DNA of 8,666 nucleotides from an uncultured Paraburkholderia sp. (GTDB lineage Bacteria > Pseudomonadota > Gammaproteobacteria > Burkholderiales > Burkholderiaceae), in NCBI GenBank assembly GCA_937917025.1, contig CALFSF010000530.1, positions 1 through 8,666 of the forward strand. Direction: 5' to 3'. Below, piece by piece: positions 1-5,864 of this stretch. Both the position numbers and the translations under genes were made by a program. The notes beneath the pieces were generated by a model. It searched no databases, was not told the origin of the DNA, and saw only the letters and a list, made by a program, of their open reading frames with translations. Numbering within the stretch: the stretch's first letter is position 1; each line of letters opens with the position of its first letter.

Positions 1-330
1 CTGTCGCGCGAGGACATGCAGGACCTCGCCGACTATTTTGCCGCGCAGAAGCCGGTGGCGGTGCCCTACAAGGCTGATCCGGTGCGTGTCGAAGCGGGGC
101 GTCGCAAGACGGCCGAGGTGCTGTGCACGATGTGCCATCTGGGCGGTTTCACCGGGCAGAACGAGATTCCGCGTGTCGCCGGGCAGCAGTATGCGTACAT
201 CGTCAAACAGTTGCAGGACTTCCGCGAACGTCGGCGCACGAACGATGCCGGCAACATGACGAGCGTCACGAAAGGCCTGACGGACGACGACATCATGAAT
301 CTGGCAGCGTACATCGCGAACCTGCAGTAA
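1..330 (+). CDS. c-type cytochrome, C-terminal part (c4-like diheme type likely)
   Basis: The reading frame is open from the first base of the window, so the gene starts upstream; 109 residues are visible. A heme-attachment motif CTMCH (CxxCH) lies at 124-138, with the two Cys for covalent heme binding and the His as an axial ligand. The Met of the later AGNMTSV stretch (256-258) is the likely second axial ligand. The end, LTDDDIMNLAAYIANLQ, is the usual C-terminal helix of small class I cytochromes c. The visible start, LSREDMQDLADYFAAQKP, looks like that same closing helix of a preceding heme domain. This suggests a diheme protein of the cytochrome c4 type, with this as the second domain. 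It would act in periplasmic electron transfer. The ankyrin gene starts 66 bases downstream with no clear terminator between, so they may be co-transcribed. The diheme call is inference because the first heme site is outside the window. Confidence 0.88.
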   Translation: MSREDMQDLADYFAAQKPVAVPYKADPVRVEAGRRKTAEVLCTMCHLGGFTGQNEIPRVAGQQYAYIVKQLQDFRERRRTNDAGNMTSVTKGLTDDDIMNLAAYIANLQ

Positions 331-396
331 CGCGCGTGCGGATGAAAATGACGGTCGCCACACAATCGATACAGCGCTTCGAGGGGAGACACGACG

Positions 397-1077
397 ATGA
401 AAAGAACGCAGCGTGCGTGGACGGCGGTGGGTGCCGCGGTGATGGCGGTCGCGCTCGGCGGCGCGCCTGCGCAGAGCGTCGCCGATGACGACGTGGGGAT
501 CAACCAGCAATTGCTGAACGCAGCGCGAAGCGGCGACGAAGCCGGCGTGAACGCTGCGCTTGCCGCCGGGGCGTCGACGGGTTCGCGCAACCGGATCGGC
601 GATACTGCGTTGATCACGGCCTGCAAGAAAGGCTCGCTCAATATGGCGCGCACGTTGATCGATCACGGCGCGAACGCGAACCAGGCCGATGTCTCCGGCA
701 TTACGCCGCTGATGGCCGCTGCGTATGGCGGCTCCGACGCAATCGTGAAGCTGCTGCTGGACCACAAGGCGGACACGGCGGCCGCCGACCGCATCGGCAA
801 AACCGCGATGGAATATGCCGCCGGTCAGGGCGCAACGGCGGTGGTGCAGCTGCTGCTCGATGCGGGGGTCGACGTCAACCGTCTCTACAAGAACGATCTC
901 ACGGCATTGATGTGGGCGGCGGGCTACGATCGCGCGGACACCATCCAGCTGTTGCTCGCCCGTGGCGCCAATCCGGCGCTGCGCGACAATCGCGGACTGA
1001 CTGCGCAGGATATCGCGATGCAGACGCATTCGACGCATGCGGCGACGCTGCTGCCCGCGCGCGCCCCTGGGGGGTGA
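397..1077 (+). CDS. exported ankyrin-repeat protein
   Basis: A 226-residue protein. The ATG is preceded by a good ribosome binding site, GAGGGGAG at 381-388, which decides the start. Residues 1 to about 26-29 form a signal peptide: basic MKRTQR, a hydrophobic Ala/Val/Leu core, then GGAPAQSVA before an acidic DDD. The rest is a stack of about five ankyrin repeats: a degenerate one at 35-66, clear ones at about 67-99, 100-132, 133-166 and 167-199, and a partial cap to about 220. Typical signatures are GDTALITACKKG, GITPLMAAAYGG and DLTALMWAAGYD, each followed by a LLLxxGAxxN-like turn. Ankyrin repeats bind other proteins and have no enzymatic role themselves. Export places this one in the periplasm, beside a cytochrome c gene. 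Some proteobacterial periplasmic ankyrin proteins support heme enzymes such as catalase; a similar role here is inference. The gene ends in a double stop, TGATGA. Confidence 0.9.
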   Translation: MKRTQRAWTAVGAAVMAVALGGAPAQSVADDDVGINQQLLNAARSGDEAGVNAALAAGASTGSRNRIGDTALITACKKGSLNMARTLIDHGANANQADVSGITPLMAAAYGGSDAIVKLLLDHKADTAAADRIGKTAMEYAAGQGATAVVQLLLDAGVDVNRLYKNDLTALMWAAGYDRADTIQLLLARGANPALRDNRGLTAQDIAMQTHSTHAATLLPARAPGG

Positions 1078-1099
1078 TGAGGCGCGCTCGTGCGCGTCA

Positions 1100-1152
1100 G
1101 CGGAAATACACGTGCGACGCGCCATGCAAAATCCGTCACACGCGGAAATACA
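1100..1152 (+). repeat. 11-bp direct repeat GCGGAAATACA, two copies 42 bp apart
   Basis: GCGGAAATACA occurs at 1100-1110 and again at 1142-1152, in the non-coding stretch between the ankyrin gene and the methyltransferase. Start-to-start spacing is 42 bp, about four turns of the helix, so a protein bound at both copies would face the same side. The repeats are richer in A/T than their surroundings. A weak -10-like TACTAT follows at 1178-1183, with no recognisable -35. A regulatory role is only a suggestion. Confidence 0.4.
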
Positions 1153-1261
1153 GGAAGACGTGCGTCCAGGTGAGCGGTACTATCGCGCCAAAGCTGTGAG
1201 CGGCCGTGCCGCTGCCGGCGCAGACCGTATTGCGGCCGCCTCGTCTCTTCCTCGCGTATCC

Positions 1262-2386
1262 ATGACCACTTCCGCCACGATCACCCTTCCCGAAGACGAC
1301 GGCCCGCGCGCCGTCCTCTGGCGCTCCGAGGCGGCCGTGCCGCCGCCCAGGCGTGTGACCATCGCCGACGATCGTCTCACCGCCGATGCCGCGTACCGTC
1401 TCGCCTGCGAAGGCACGGCGCTGCTGTATCGCGGCGACTTCCAGAACGCGCGCCAGCTGTTGCAGGCGATGACGCGGCGGGTCGAACGCAATCCGCGCAA
1501 GGCCGCGACCTCGCTGAAAGAAGCGTTCAATTTCCACCGCCAGGCGCAGTCGCAACGCGCGCGCGTCCTCGGCATGGTGCTGATTCCGCTGGAAGGCGAT
1601 TACACGATCCCGCTGCGCCGCGCGCCGGAAGTGCGCGAGGCTTGTGCCGAGACGTACGGCGCGGCGACCGGCGAGCCTTCGGTGGTGTCGCTGCGTGAAC
1701 TGCTCGGCCTCGTCGGCGCGCATGAGTGGCGCAAGAAGGGCGTCGAGATTCCCGTGCTCGCGGATCGCATTCACCCGCATTACGGCGTGTTCTCGCCGGT
1801 GCGCGGGGAGTATGTGGATCTCGTCGCGCGCACGCCGCTGCCAACGCTTGAAAAGGCGTTCGATATCGGCACCGGTACCGGTGTGCTGGCCGCGCTGCTG
1901 GCAAAGCGCGGCGTGAAGAGGATCGTCGCGACCGATCAGGATCCGCGTGCGCTCGCATGCGCCACCGAAAACCTCGCGCGGATGGGTTACGACGCTCAGG
2001 TCAAGGTAGTGCAGGCCGATCTCTTTCCCGAAGGCCGCGCGCCGCTCGTGATCTGCAATCCGCCGTGGGTGCCGGCGCGGCCCGCGTCGCCGATCGAATA
2101 TGCCGTGTTCGATCCGGACAGCCGCATGCTGCTTGGTTTTCTGAATGGCCTCGCGGCGCATCTTTCGCCGGGCGGCGAAGGCTGGCTGATCCTGTCCGAC
2201 TTCGCCGAGCATCTCGGCTTGCGCTCGCGCGAAAGCCTGCTGGCGGCGATCGATCAGGCCGGGTTGAAGCTCGTCGGGCGCGAAGACATCAAGCCGCGCC
2301 ATCCGAAGTCGACCGATGCGAACGATCCGCTGCACGCGGCGCGCGTGAAAGAGGTGACGTCGTTGTGGCGTTTGCAGGCGCGCTGA
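1262..2386 (+). CDS. class I SAM-dependent methyltransferase (NPPW motif, HemK/RsmC-like)
   Basis: A 374-residue protein if it starts at the ATG at 1262. The frame is open upstream to 1037, but that part is low-complexity, overlaps the ankyrin gene and lacks a domain. No strong ribosome binding site precedes 1262, so the start is only probable. The N-terminal half (about 1-190) has no motif I can name. The catalytic half has the SAM-binding loop FDIGTGTG (residues 200-207), an acidic end of strand 2 in VATDQDP, and NPPW at 266-269 after VVQADLFPEGRAPLVIC. NPP(Y/W/F) is typical of methyltransferases acting on amide or exocyclic amino nitrogens, such as PrmC/HemK and the rRNA enzymes RsmC and RlmG. 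The substrate is therefore probably a planar nitrogen in RNA, DNA or protein, but nothing here identifies it. It converges on the next gene with a 35-base gap. Confidence 0.85.
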   Translation: MTTSATITLPEDDGPRAVLWRSEAAVPPPRRVTIADDRLTADAAYRLACEGTALLYRGDFQNARQLLQAMTRRVERNPRKAATSLKEAFNFHRQAQSQRARVLGMVLIPLEGDYTIPLRRAPEVREACAETYGAATGEPSVVSLRELLGLVGAHEWRKKGVEIPVLADRIHPHYGVFSPVRGEYVDLVARTPLPTLEKAFDIGTGTGVLAALLAKRGVKRIVATDQDPRALACATENLARMGYDAQVKVVQADLFPEGRAPLVICNPPWVPARPASPIEYAVFDPDSRMLLGFLNGLAAHLSPGGEGWLILSDFAEHLGLRSRESLLAAIDQAGLKLVGREDIKPRHPKSTDANDPLHAARVKEVTSLWRLQAR

Positions 2387-2421
2387 GATCTGGCGTCGTG
2401 ATGTCCTTCGCGACCCGGTGC

Positions 2422-3720
2422 CTAACCCGACGCTAATCCCGGCGCCGATTCCGGCACTCCGACGTACCCCGCCGCGCCGTGCCCCGCAACGAACCCGCTC
2501 GCGAAGCAGGCGGTCAGCAGGTAGCCGCCCGTCGGCGCTTCCCAGTCGAGCATTTCGCCGGCGCAGAACGCGCCAGGAGTCTGTCGCAGCATCAGGCGCG
2601 CGTCGAGCGCCTCGAACGGCACGCCGCCCGCGCTGCTGATCGCTTCCTCGATGGGCCGCGCGCGCGTCAGACGCAGCGGCAGCGCCTTGATCGCATGCGC
2701 CAGCTGCTGCGCGTCGGCGAACGCCTCCTTCGGCAGACACTCGCGCAGCAAACCCGCCTTGACCCCCGAAATGCCGAGCCGGCCGTGCAGATGCGTCGAC
2801 ATCGAGCGCGACCCGCGTGGGCGCGTGACCTCGTCCACAACGCGCTCCGCGGAATGTGCGGGCGCGAGATCGAGGTGAATGACCACCTCGCCGTCCGCCA
2901 GCAGACGATCCCGGATCACCGACGAAAGCGCATACACCAGGCTGCCCTCGACCCCCGTTTCTGTCGGAATGAACTCACCTTTTCGATAATGGACTTTTTT
3001 GTCTATATCGCTGACGGAAATGGCGACGGGTTTCACCGGCTGACCGGCGAAATGTTCACGGAAATACGCGCTCCAGTCGGCGTCGAAGCCGCAGTTCGAC
3101 GGGAGCAGCGGTGCGATGGACACGCCGCGTGCCTCCATCAACGGCACCCACGAAGCGTCCGATCCGAGCCGTGGCCAGCTGCCGCCGCCGAGCGCGAACA
3201 CGACCGCATCGGCCGTTACGCGATGCTCGCCGTCGTCGCCGGGCGCGGCGAAGCGCAGCGCGTGCTTCGGTGCGCCGGATGACTGCGCGTCGCTGTCCCA
3301 GCCGATCCATTTGTGGCGCATGTGAAACCGCACACCGGCTTCCTTCAGCCGATGCAGCCATGCGCGCAGCATCGGCGCGGCCTTCATGTCGGTGGGGAAC
3401 ACGCGTCCCGAGCTGCCGACGAACGTCGGGACGCCCAGTTCCGTCAGCCACGCACGTAACGCGTCGGGGCCGAACGCGTCGAGGAGCGGCGCGATCCGCT
3501 CGCGGCGCGCGCCATAGCGGCCGAGAAACGGTGCGAGCGGCTCCGAGTGCGTGATGTTCATGCCGCCTTTGCCTGCCATCAGGAACTTGCGGCCGACAGA
3601 AGGCATCGCGTCATAGACATCGACGCGCACGCCGCGCCGCGCGAGCGCCTCGGCGGCCATCAAGCCGGCCGGGCCGCCGCCGATGACGGCGACAGAAACT
3701 GAATCGTGCGAAAGGGGCAT
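2422..3720 (-). CDS. NAD(P)/FAD-dependent oxidoreductase, HI0933/YhiN type (PP_4765-like)
   Basis: A 432-residue flavoprotein when started at the ATG at 3720-3718. An in-frame ATG at 3765 would add 15 residues, but the FAD-binding fold normally begins close to the N-terminus, so I prefer 3720. Neither start has a strong ribosome binding site. The Rossmann loop is VAVIGGGPAGLMAAEALARRG (GxGxxG at residues 14-19). GRKFLMAGKGGMNITH (about 43-58) is the family hallmark. The C-terminus has GEMLDWEAPTGGYLLTACFASG (about 388-409), where the FAD is closed in again. The wording of these motifs points to the PP_4765 branch of the HI0933 family. Members are cytoplasmic, bind FAD and have no settled physiological reaction. 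It lies 145 bases downstream of the dehydratase on the same strand. Co-transcription is possible, but a weak terminator-like hairpin lies between them and no functional link is evident. Confidence 0.88.
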   Translation of the reverse strand: MPLSHDSVSVAVIGGGPAGLMAAEALARRGVRVDVYDAMPSVGRKFLMAGKGGMNITHSEPLAPFLGRYGARRERIAPLLDAFGPDALRAWLTELGVPTFVGSSGRVFPTDMKAAPMLRAWLHRLKEAGVRFHMRHKWIGWDSDAQSSGAPKHALRFAAPGDDGEHRVTADAVVFALGGGSWPRLGSDASWVPLMEARGVSIAPLLPSNCGFDADWSAYFREHFAGQPVKPVAISVSDIDKKVHYRKGEFIPTETGVEGSLVYALSSVIRDRLLADGEVVIHLDLAPAHSAERVVDEVTRPRGSRSMSTHLHGRLGISGVKAGLLRECLPKEAFADAQQLAHAIKALPLRLTRARPIEEAISSAGGVPFEALDARLMLRQTPGAFCAGEMLDWEAPTGGYLLTACFASGFVAGHGAAGYVGVPESAPGLASG

Positions 3721-3782
3721 GCAGCGGGCATGAAGATGAGAGAAGAGACGCGTGCAACGACGCAAGGTGCGCCATTTTCACA

Positions 3783-3797
3783 CCCGCAGCGAGCGGG
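3783..3797. repeat. small inverted repeat in the dehydratase-oxidoreductase gap
   Basis: CCCGC at 3783-3787 pairs perfectly with GCGGG at 3793-3797 around a 5-base loop. It lies between the dehydratase stop and the oxidoreductase start. No T-run follows on either strand, so it is not a standard intrinsic terminator. In GC-rich DNA such short stems are common by chance. Confidence 0.3.
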
Positions 3798-3839
3798 AGC
3801 AAACGCGCATTGCAGCACGTCAGCATCATCACGCCGTTC

Positions 3840-3857
3840 AAAAGCGCAGACAGCGCC
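3840..3857 (-). terminator. weak candidate intrinsic terminator after the dehydratase gene
   Basis: On the minus strand, 8 bases after the dehydratase stop, GGCGC-TGTCT-GCGC is followed directly by TTTT. The stem has four G/C pairs plus a possible G-U pair with the first T. The position and T-run fit a terminator, but the stem is short and the T-run only four bases, so read-through into the oxidoreductase gene is plausible. Confidence 0.3.
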
Positions 3858-3865
3858 GCGCCGTT

Positions 3866-5431
3866 TCAGGTCACGACGCCCACCTGCCACGGCACGAACT
3901 CGCTTTGCCCGTAGCCGTGCAGTTCGCTCTTCGACGGCTTGCCCGACGCGCAGTCGAGCATCATGCGAAACACGGCTTCGCCGAGTTCATCGATGTTCGC
4001 CGTGCCGTCGATCACGCCGCCGCAGTTGATGTCCATGTCGTCTTCCTGGCGCTCCCACAGCGGCGTGTTCGTCGCGAGCTTCAGCGACGGCGACGGCGCG
4101 CAGCCATACGCGGAACCGCGCCCTGTCGTGAAGCAGATCAGGTTCGCGCCCGATGCCACCTGGCCCGTCGCCGACATCGGGTCGTAGCCCGGCGAATCCA
4201 TGAACACGAAGCCTTTCGCGGTGACCGGCTGCGCGTATTCGTACACTTCGACGAGATTCGTCGTGCCGCCTTTCGCCACCGCGCCGAGCGATTTTTCGAG
4301 AATCGTCGTGAGGCCGCCGACCTTGTTGCCGGCCGACGGATTGTTATCGAGCGCCGCGCCGTTGCGCTCGCAGTAATCCTGCCACCAGGCGATGCGCGCG
4401 AGCAGTTTCTCGCCGACTTCACGGCTCACTGCGCGCCGCGTGAGCAGGTGTTCCGCGCCGTAGACCTCGGGCGTCTCCGACAGAATCGCCGTGCCGCCGT
4501 GTCGCACCAGACGGTCGACGGCCGCGCCGAGCACCGGGTTCGCCGAGATGCCGGAATAGCCATCCGAGCCGCCGCACTGCAAGCCGACGACGATATGCGA
4601 CGCCGGCAGCCGCTCGCGTGTCGCGCGGTTCGCGTCGACGAGCATCTCGCGCACCATCGCGATGCCGTGCTCGATCGTCTTGCGCGTGCCGCCGCTGTCC
4701 TGAATCGTGAAGCTGCGCAGACGCGGCCTGTCGTCGCTCAACCCGCCGGCTTCGAGCACGCCGCCGATCTGGTTCGTCTCGCAGCCGAGGCCGACGAACA
4801 GCACCGACGCGAAGTTCGGATGCCGCGCGTAACCCGCGAGCGTGCGGCGCAGGATGCGGATGCCTTCGCCCTGCGTGTCGATACCGCAGCCAAGCCCATG
4901 CGTGAGCGCGATCACGCCGTCGACGTTCGGAAAATCCGCGAGTTCCTCGGGATGCACGTCGCGCCGGAAATGATCGGCGATCGCGCGCGCGACCGTCGCC
5001 GAGCAGTTCACGCTCGTCAGCACGCCGATGTAGTTGCGCGTCGCGACGCGGCCGTCGTCGCGGCGAATGCCCATGAAGTGCGCCGGTTCGCTCGCGTATT
5101 CAGTGGGATGCCGGTCGACGCCAAACGCGTGGTCGCGCGAGAAATCCGCCATGCCGAGATTCTGCACATGCACGTGCTGGCCGCGCGCGATGTTCGCCCG
5201 CGCGACGCCGATGATCTGGTTGTAGCGTTTGACCGGTTCGCCTTTCGCGATCGCGCGCGTCGCGATCTTGTGGCCCGGCGGAATCAATCCGGACACGACG
5301 AGATCTTCCGCATCGATCCGCGTGCCGGACACGAGCTGACGCGTCGCGATCACGACGTCGTCGTTCGGATGCAGGCGGATCACGGCGTGCGCGGTGAGGG
5401 TAGCGGGCGTTGCAGGTGCTGGACTCGACAT
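3866..5431 (-). CDS. UxaA/GarD-family sugar-acid dehydratase (galactarate or altronate dehydratase)
   Basis: A 521-residue protein, close to the size of galactarate dehydratase GarD (about 523) and altronate dehydratase UxaA (about 495). The ATG at 5431-5429 has AGAGG seven bases upstream, a good ribosome binding site. Residues about 12-85 form the N-terminal SAF domain (HAVIRLHPNDDVVIA ... PPGHKIATRAIAKGEPV). The remainder is the catalytic dehydratase domain, with VGLGCETNQ (about 213-221), LQCGGSDGYSGISANP (284-299), NPSAGNKVGGLTT (364-376), FTTGRGSAYG (434-443) and MDINCGG (466-472). The family removes water from hexarate or aldonate sugar acids with a bound metal: galactarate to 5-dehydro-4-deoxy-glucarate, or altronate to 2-dehydro-3-deoxy-gluconate. 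The sequence has features of both subfamilies, so I leave the substrate open. A divergent FadR-type regulator and paired operator-like sites upstream imply induction by substrate. No transporter or aldolase gene lies beside it. Confidence 0.9.
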   Translation of the reverse strand: MSSPAPATPATLTAHAVIRLHPNDDVVIATRQLVSGTRIDAEDLVVSGLIPPGHKIATRAIAKGEPVKRYNQIIGVARANIARGQHVHVQNLGMADFSRDHAFGVDRHPTEYASEPAHFMGIRRDDGRVATRNYIGVLTSVNCSATVARAIADHFRRDVHPEELADFPNVDGVIALTHGLGCGIDTQGEGIRILRRTLAGYARHPNFASVLFVGLGCETNQIGGVLEAGGLSDDRPRLRSFTIQDSGGTRKTIEHGIAMVREMLVDANRATRERLPASHIVVGLQCGGSDGYSGISANPVLGAAVDRLVRHGGTAILSETPEVYGAEHLLTRRAVSREVGEKLLARIAWWQDYCERNGAALDNNPSAGNKVGGLTTILEKSLGAVAKGGTTNLVEVYEYAQPVTAKGFVFMDSPGYDPMSATGQVASGANLICFTTGRGSAYGCAPSPSLKLATNTPLWERQEDDMDINCGGVIDGTANIDELGEAVFRMMLDCASGKPSKSELHGYGQSEFVPWQVGVVT

Positions 5432-5634
5432 GTGGAAACCTCTGTTCTTTCGTCTGTGCGGGTGACGGCCTGGTCGGGATTCGACGAGGATTCACGCCCG
5501 AAGCGTAGCCTCGCCGGGCGCGGCCTTCAGGCGCGTCGGGTTGCCATCCGCCCGCGCTCCGGAAACAGGGTCGTGCGGAACGAAACAGATGAGACAGGAT
5601 TCATCGCGGGATGGGCGTTCTGGAGTGGAGAACC

Positions 5635-5653
5635 GCCGTGCCGGGTTCACGGC
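5635..5653 (-). other. hairpin in the dehydratase 5' leader
   Basis: GCCGTG at 5635-5640 and CACGGC at 5648-5653 are perfect inverted copies around a 7-base loop. The hairpin lies about 24-42 bases after the predicted transcription start on the minus strand, so it would form early in the leader RNA. It could stabilise the messenger, or the DNA could be an operator. No T-run follows, so it does not look like an attenuator. Confidence 0.4.
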
Positions 5654-5664
5654 ATGACGTTATT

Positions 5665-5677
5665 CCGGCCTGACCAG
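5665..5677 (-). promoter_or_regulatory. candidate GntR operator, start-proximal site
   Basis: Read on the minus strand this is CTGGTCAGGCCGG, matching 11 of 13 bases of the site at 5706-5718. It overlaps the predicted transcription start (about 5677) of the dehydratase promoter, where a bound repressor would block RNA polymerase. FadR-family regulators typically bind TGGT-N3-ACCA-like palindromes; here one half is kept (TGGT) and the other has drifted (GCCG). Confidence 0.5.
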
Positions 5678-5683
5678 TTGCCG

Positions 5684-5713
5684 ATCATAGAAGTGTCTTG
5701 CTAATCTGGTCAA
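5684..5713 (-). promoter_or_regulatory. sigma-70 promoter for the dehydratase gene
   Basis: On the minus strand TTGACC (5713-5708, five of six bases of TTGACA) is followed after 18 bp by TATGAT (5689-5684, five of six bases of TATAAT). This is the best promoter match I see in the window. Transcription would start near 5677. The -35 overlaps one operator-like site and the start overlaps the other, so the promoter is probably controlled by the divergently encoded GntR protein. Confidence 0.6.
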
Positions 5714-5718
5714 GCCAG
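5706..5718 (+). promoter_or_regulatory. candidate GntR operator over the -35, with adjacent half-site
   Basis: CTGGTCAAGCCAG is a near-palindrome with perfect CTGG/CCAG arms. Its core TGGTCAAGCCA differs at one base from the TGGT-N3-ACCA layout of many FadR-family operators. It covers the -35 (TTGACC on the minus strand) of the dehydratase promoter. Next to it TCTGGTC is repeated (5705-5711 and 5719-5725, 14 bp apart), giving an extra half-site. Confidence 0.55.
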
Positions 5719-5750
5719 TCTGGTCCGCATGCGCATTGCGACGTCACCGA

Positions 5751-5840
5751 CGTCGAACCGTCCGCGGATCGCCGCGCTGATTACAATTCACGCTTTGCCC
5801 GGCGCGCGCAGCCCGGCGTTGCCGCCGTCGAACCGTCGAA
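5751..5840 (+). repeat. 12-bp repeat CGTCGAACCGTC in the regulator's leader
   Basis: CGTCGAACCGTC occurs at 5751-5762 and 5826-5837, 75 bp apart. The second copy is part of an 8-bp tandem repeat, CCGTCGAA at 5825-5832 and 5833-5840. The first follows directly on two GACGTC palindromes (5740-5745 and 5749-5754). All lie just upstream of the gntR-family gene. They may be binding sites or merely sequence bias; I cannot tell which. Confidence 0.4.
5782..5787 (+). promoter_or_regulatory. possible -10 box for the GntR regulator gene
   Basis: TACAAT matches five of six bases of the -10 consensus and is followed by about 75 bases before the TTG start. No acceptable -35 lies 16-18 bp upstream, so this is a weak call. 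If used, transcription would begin near 5794. Confidence 0.3.
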
Positions 5841-5854
5841 CCATCCCGCCGCCC

Positions 5855-5858
5855 GGAG
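5855..5858 (+). promoter_or_regulatory. ribosome binding site supporting a TTG start
   Basis: GGAG lies six bases before the TTG at 5865-5867. No ATG or GTG is in frame nearby, and the first downstream in-frame ATG is at codon 68, inside the DNA-binding domain. The TTG is therefore the only start that keeps the domain whole. Confidence 0.65.
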
Positions 5859-5864
5859 CCACGT

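Larger units (their letters stand above)
5432..5864. other. divergent control region between dehydratase and GntR regulator
   Basis: This 433-bp stretch has no convincing gene. It holds a strong-looking promoter reading toward the dehydratase (5684-5713), two similar 13-bp operator-like sites, a half-site repeat, a leader hairpin (5635-5653), and a 12-bp repeat plus a -10-like box on the regulator side. From the predicted transcription start near 5677 to the dehydratase ATG is a leader of about 245 bases, longer than usual. The hexamer CTGGTC or its complement occurs at 5470-5475, 5672-5677, 5706-5711 and 5720-5725. Confidence 0.7.

Noticed and set aside
1037..1261. N-terminal extension of the NPPW methyltransferase to an ATG at 1037
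   Set aside because: It would overlap the ankyrin gene, adds low-complexity sequence with no domain, and covers what looks like a promoter region.
1870..1883. 14-bp perfect palindrome CACCGGTACCGGTG inside the methyltransferase
   Set aside because: It is explained by the codons for the Gly-Thr-Gly-Thr-Gly SAM-binding loop with preferred GC-rich codon choice.
1136..2740. Open frame of 534 codons on the minus strand, opposite the NPPW methyltransferase
   Set aside because: Extremely Arg- and Ala-rich product with no domain, spanning two real genes; a known shadow effect in GC-rich DNA.
5523..5603. Short upstream open frame of 25 codons (MNPVSSVSF...) in the dehydratase leader, minus strand
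   Set aside because: No ribosome binding site before its ATG and no sign of conservation; likely chance.
3752..5704. Open frame of 650 codons on the plus strand, opposite the dehydratase
   Set aside because: The product is mostly Arg, Ala, His and Val repeats without a motif, and it lies wholly antisense to a clearly conserved enzyme.
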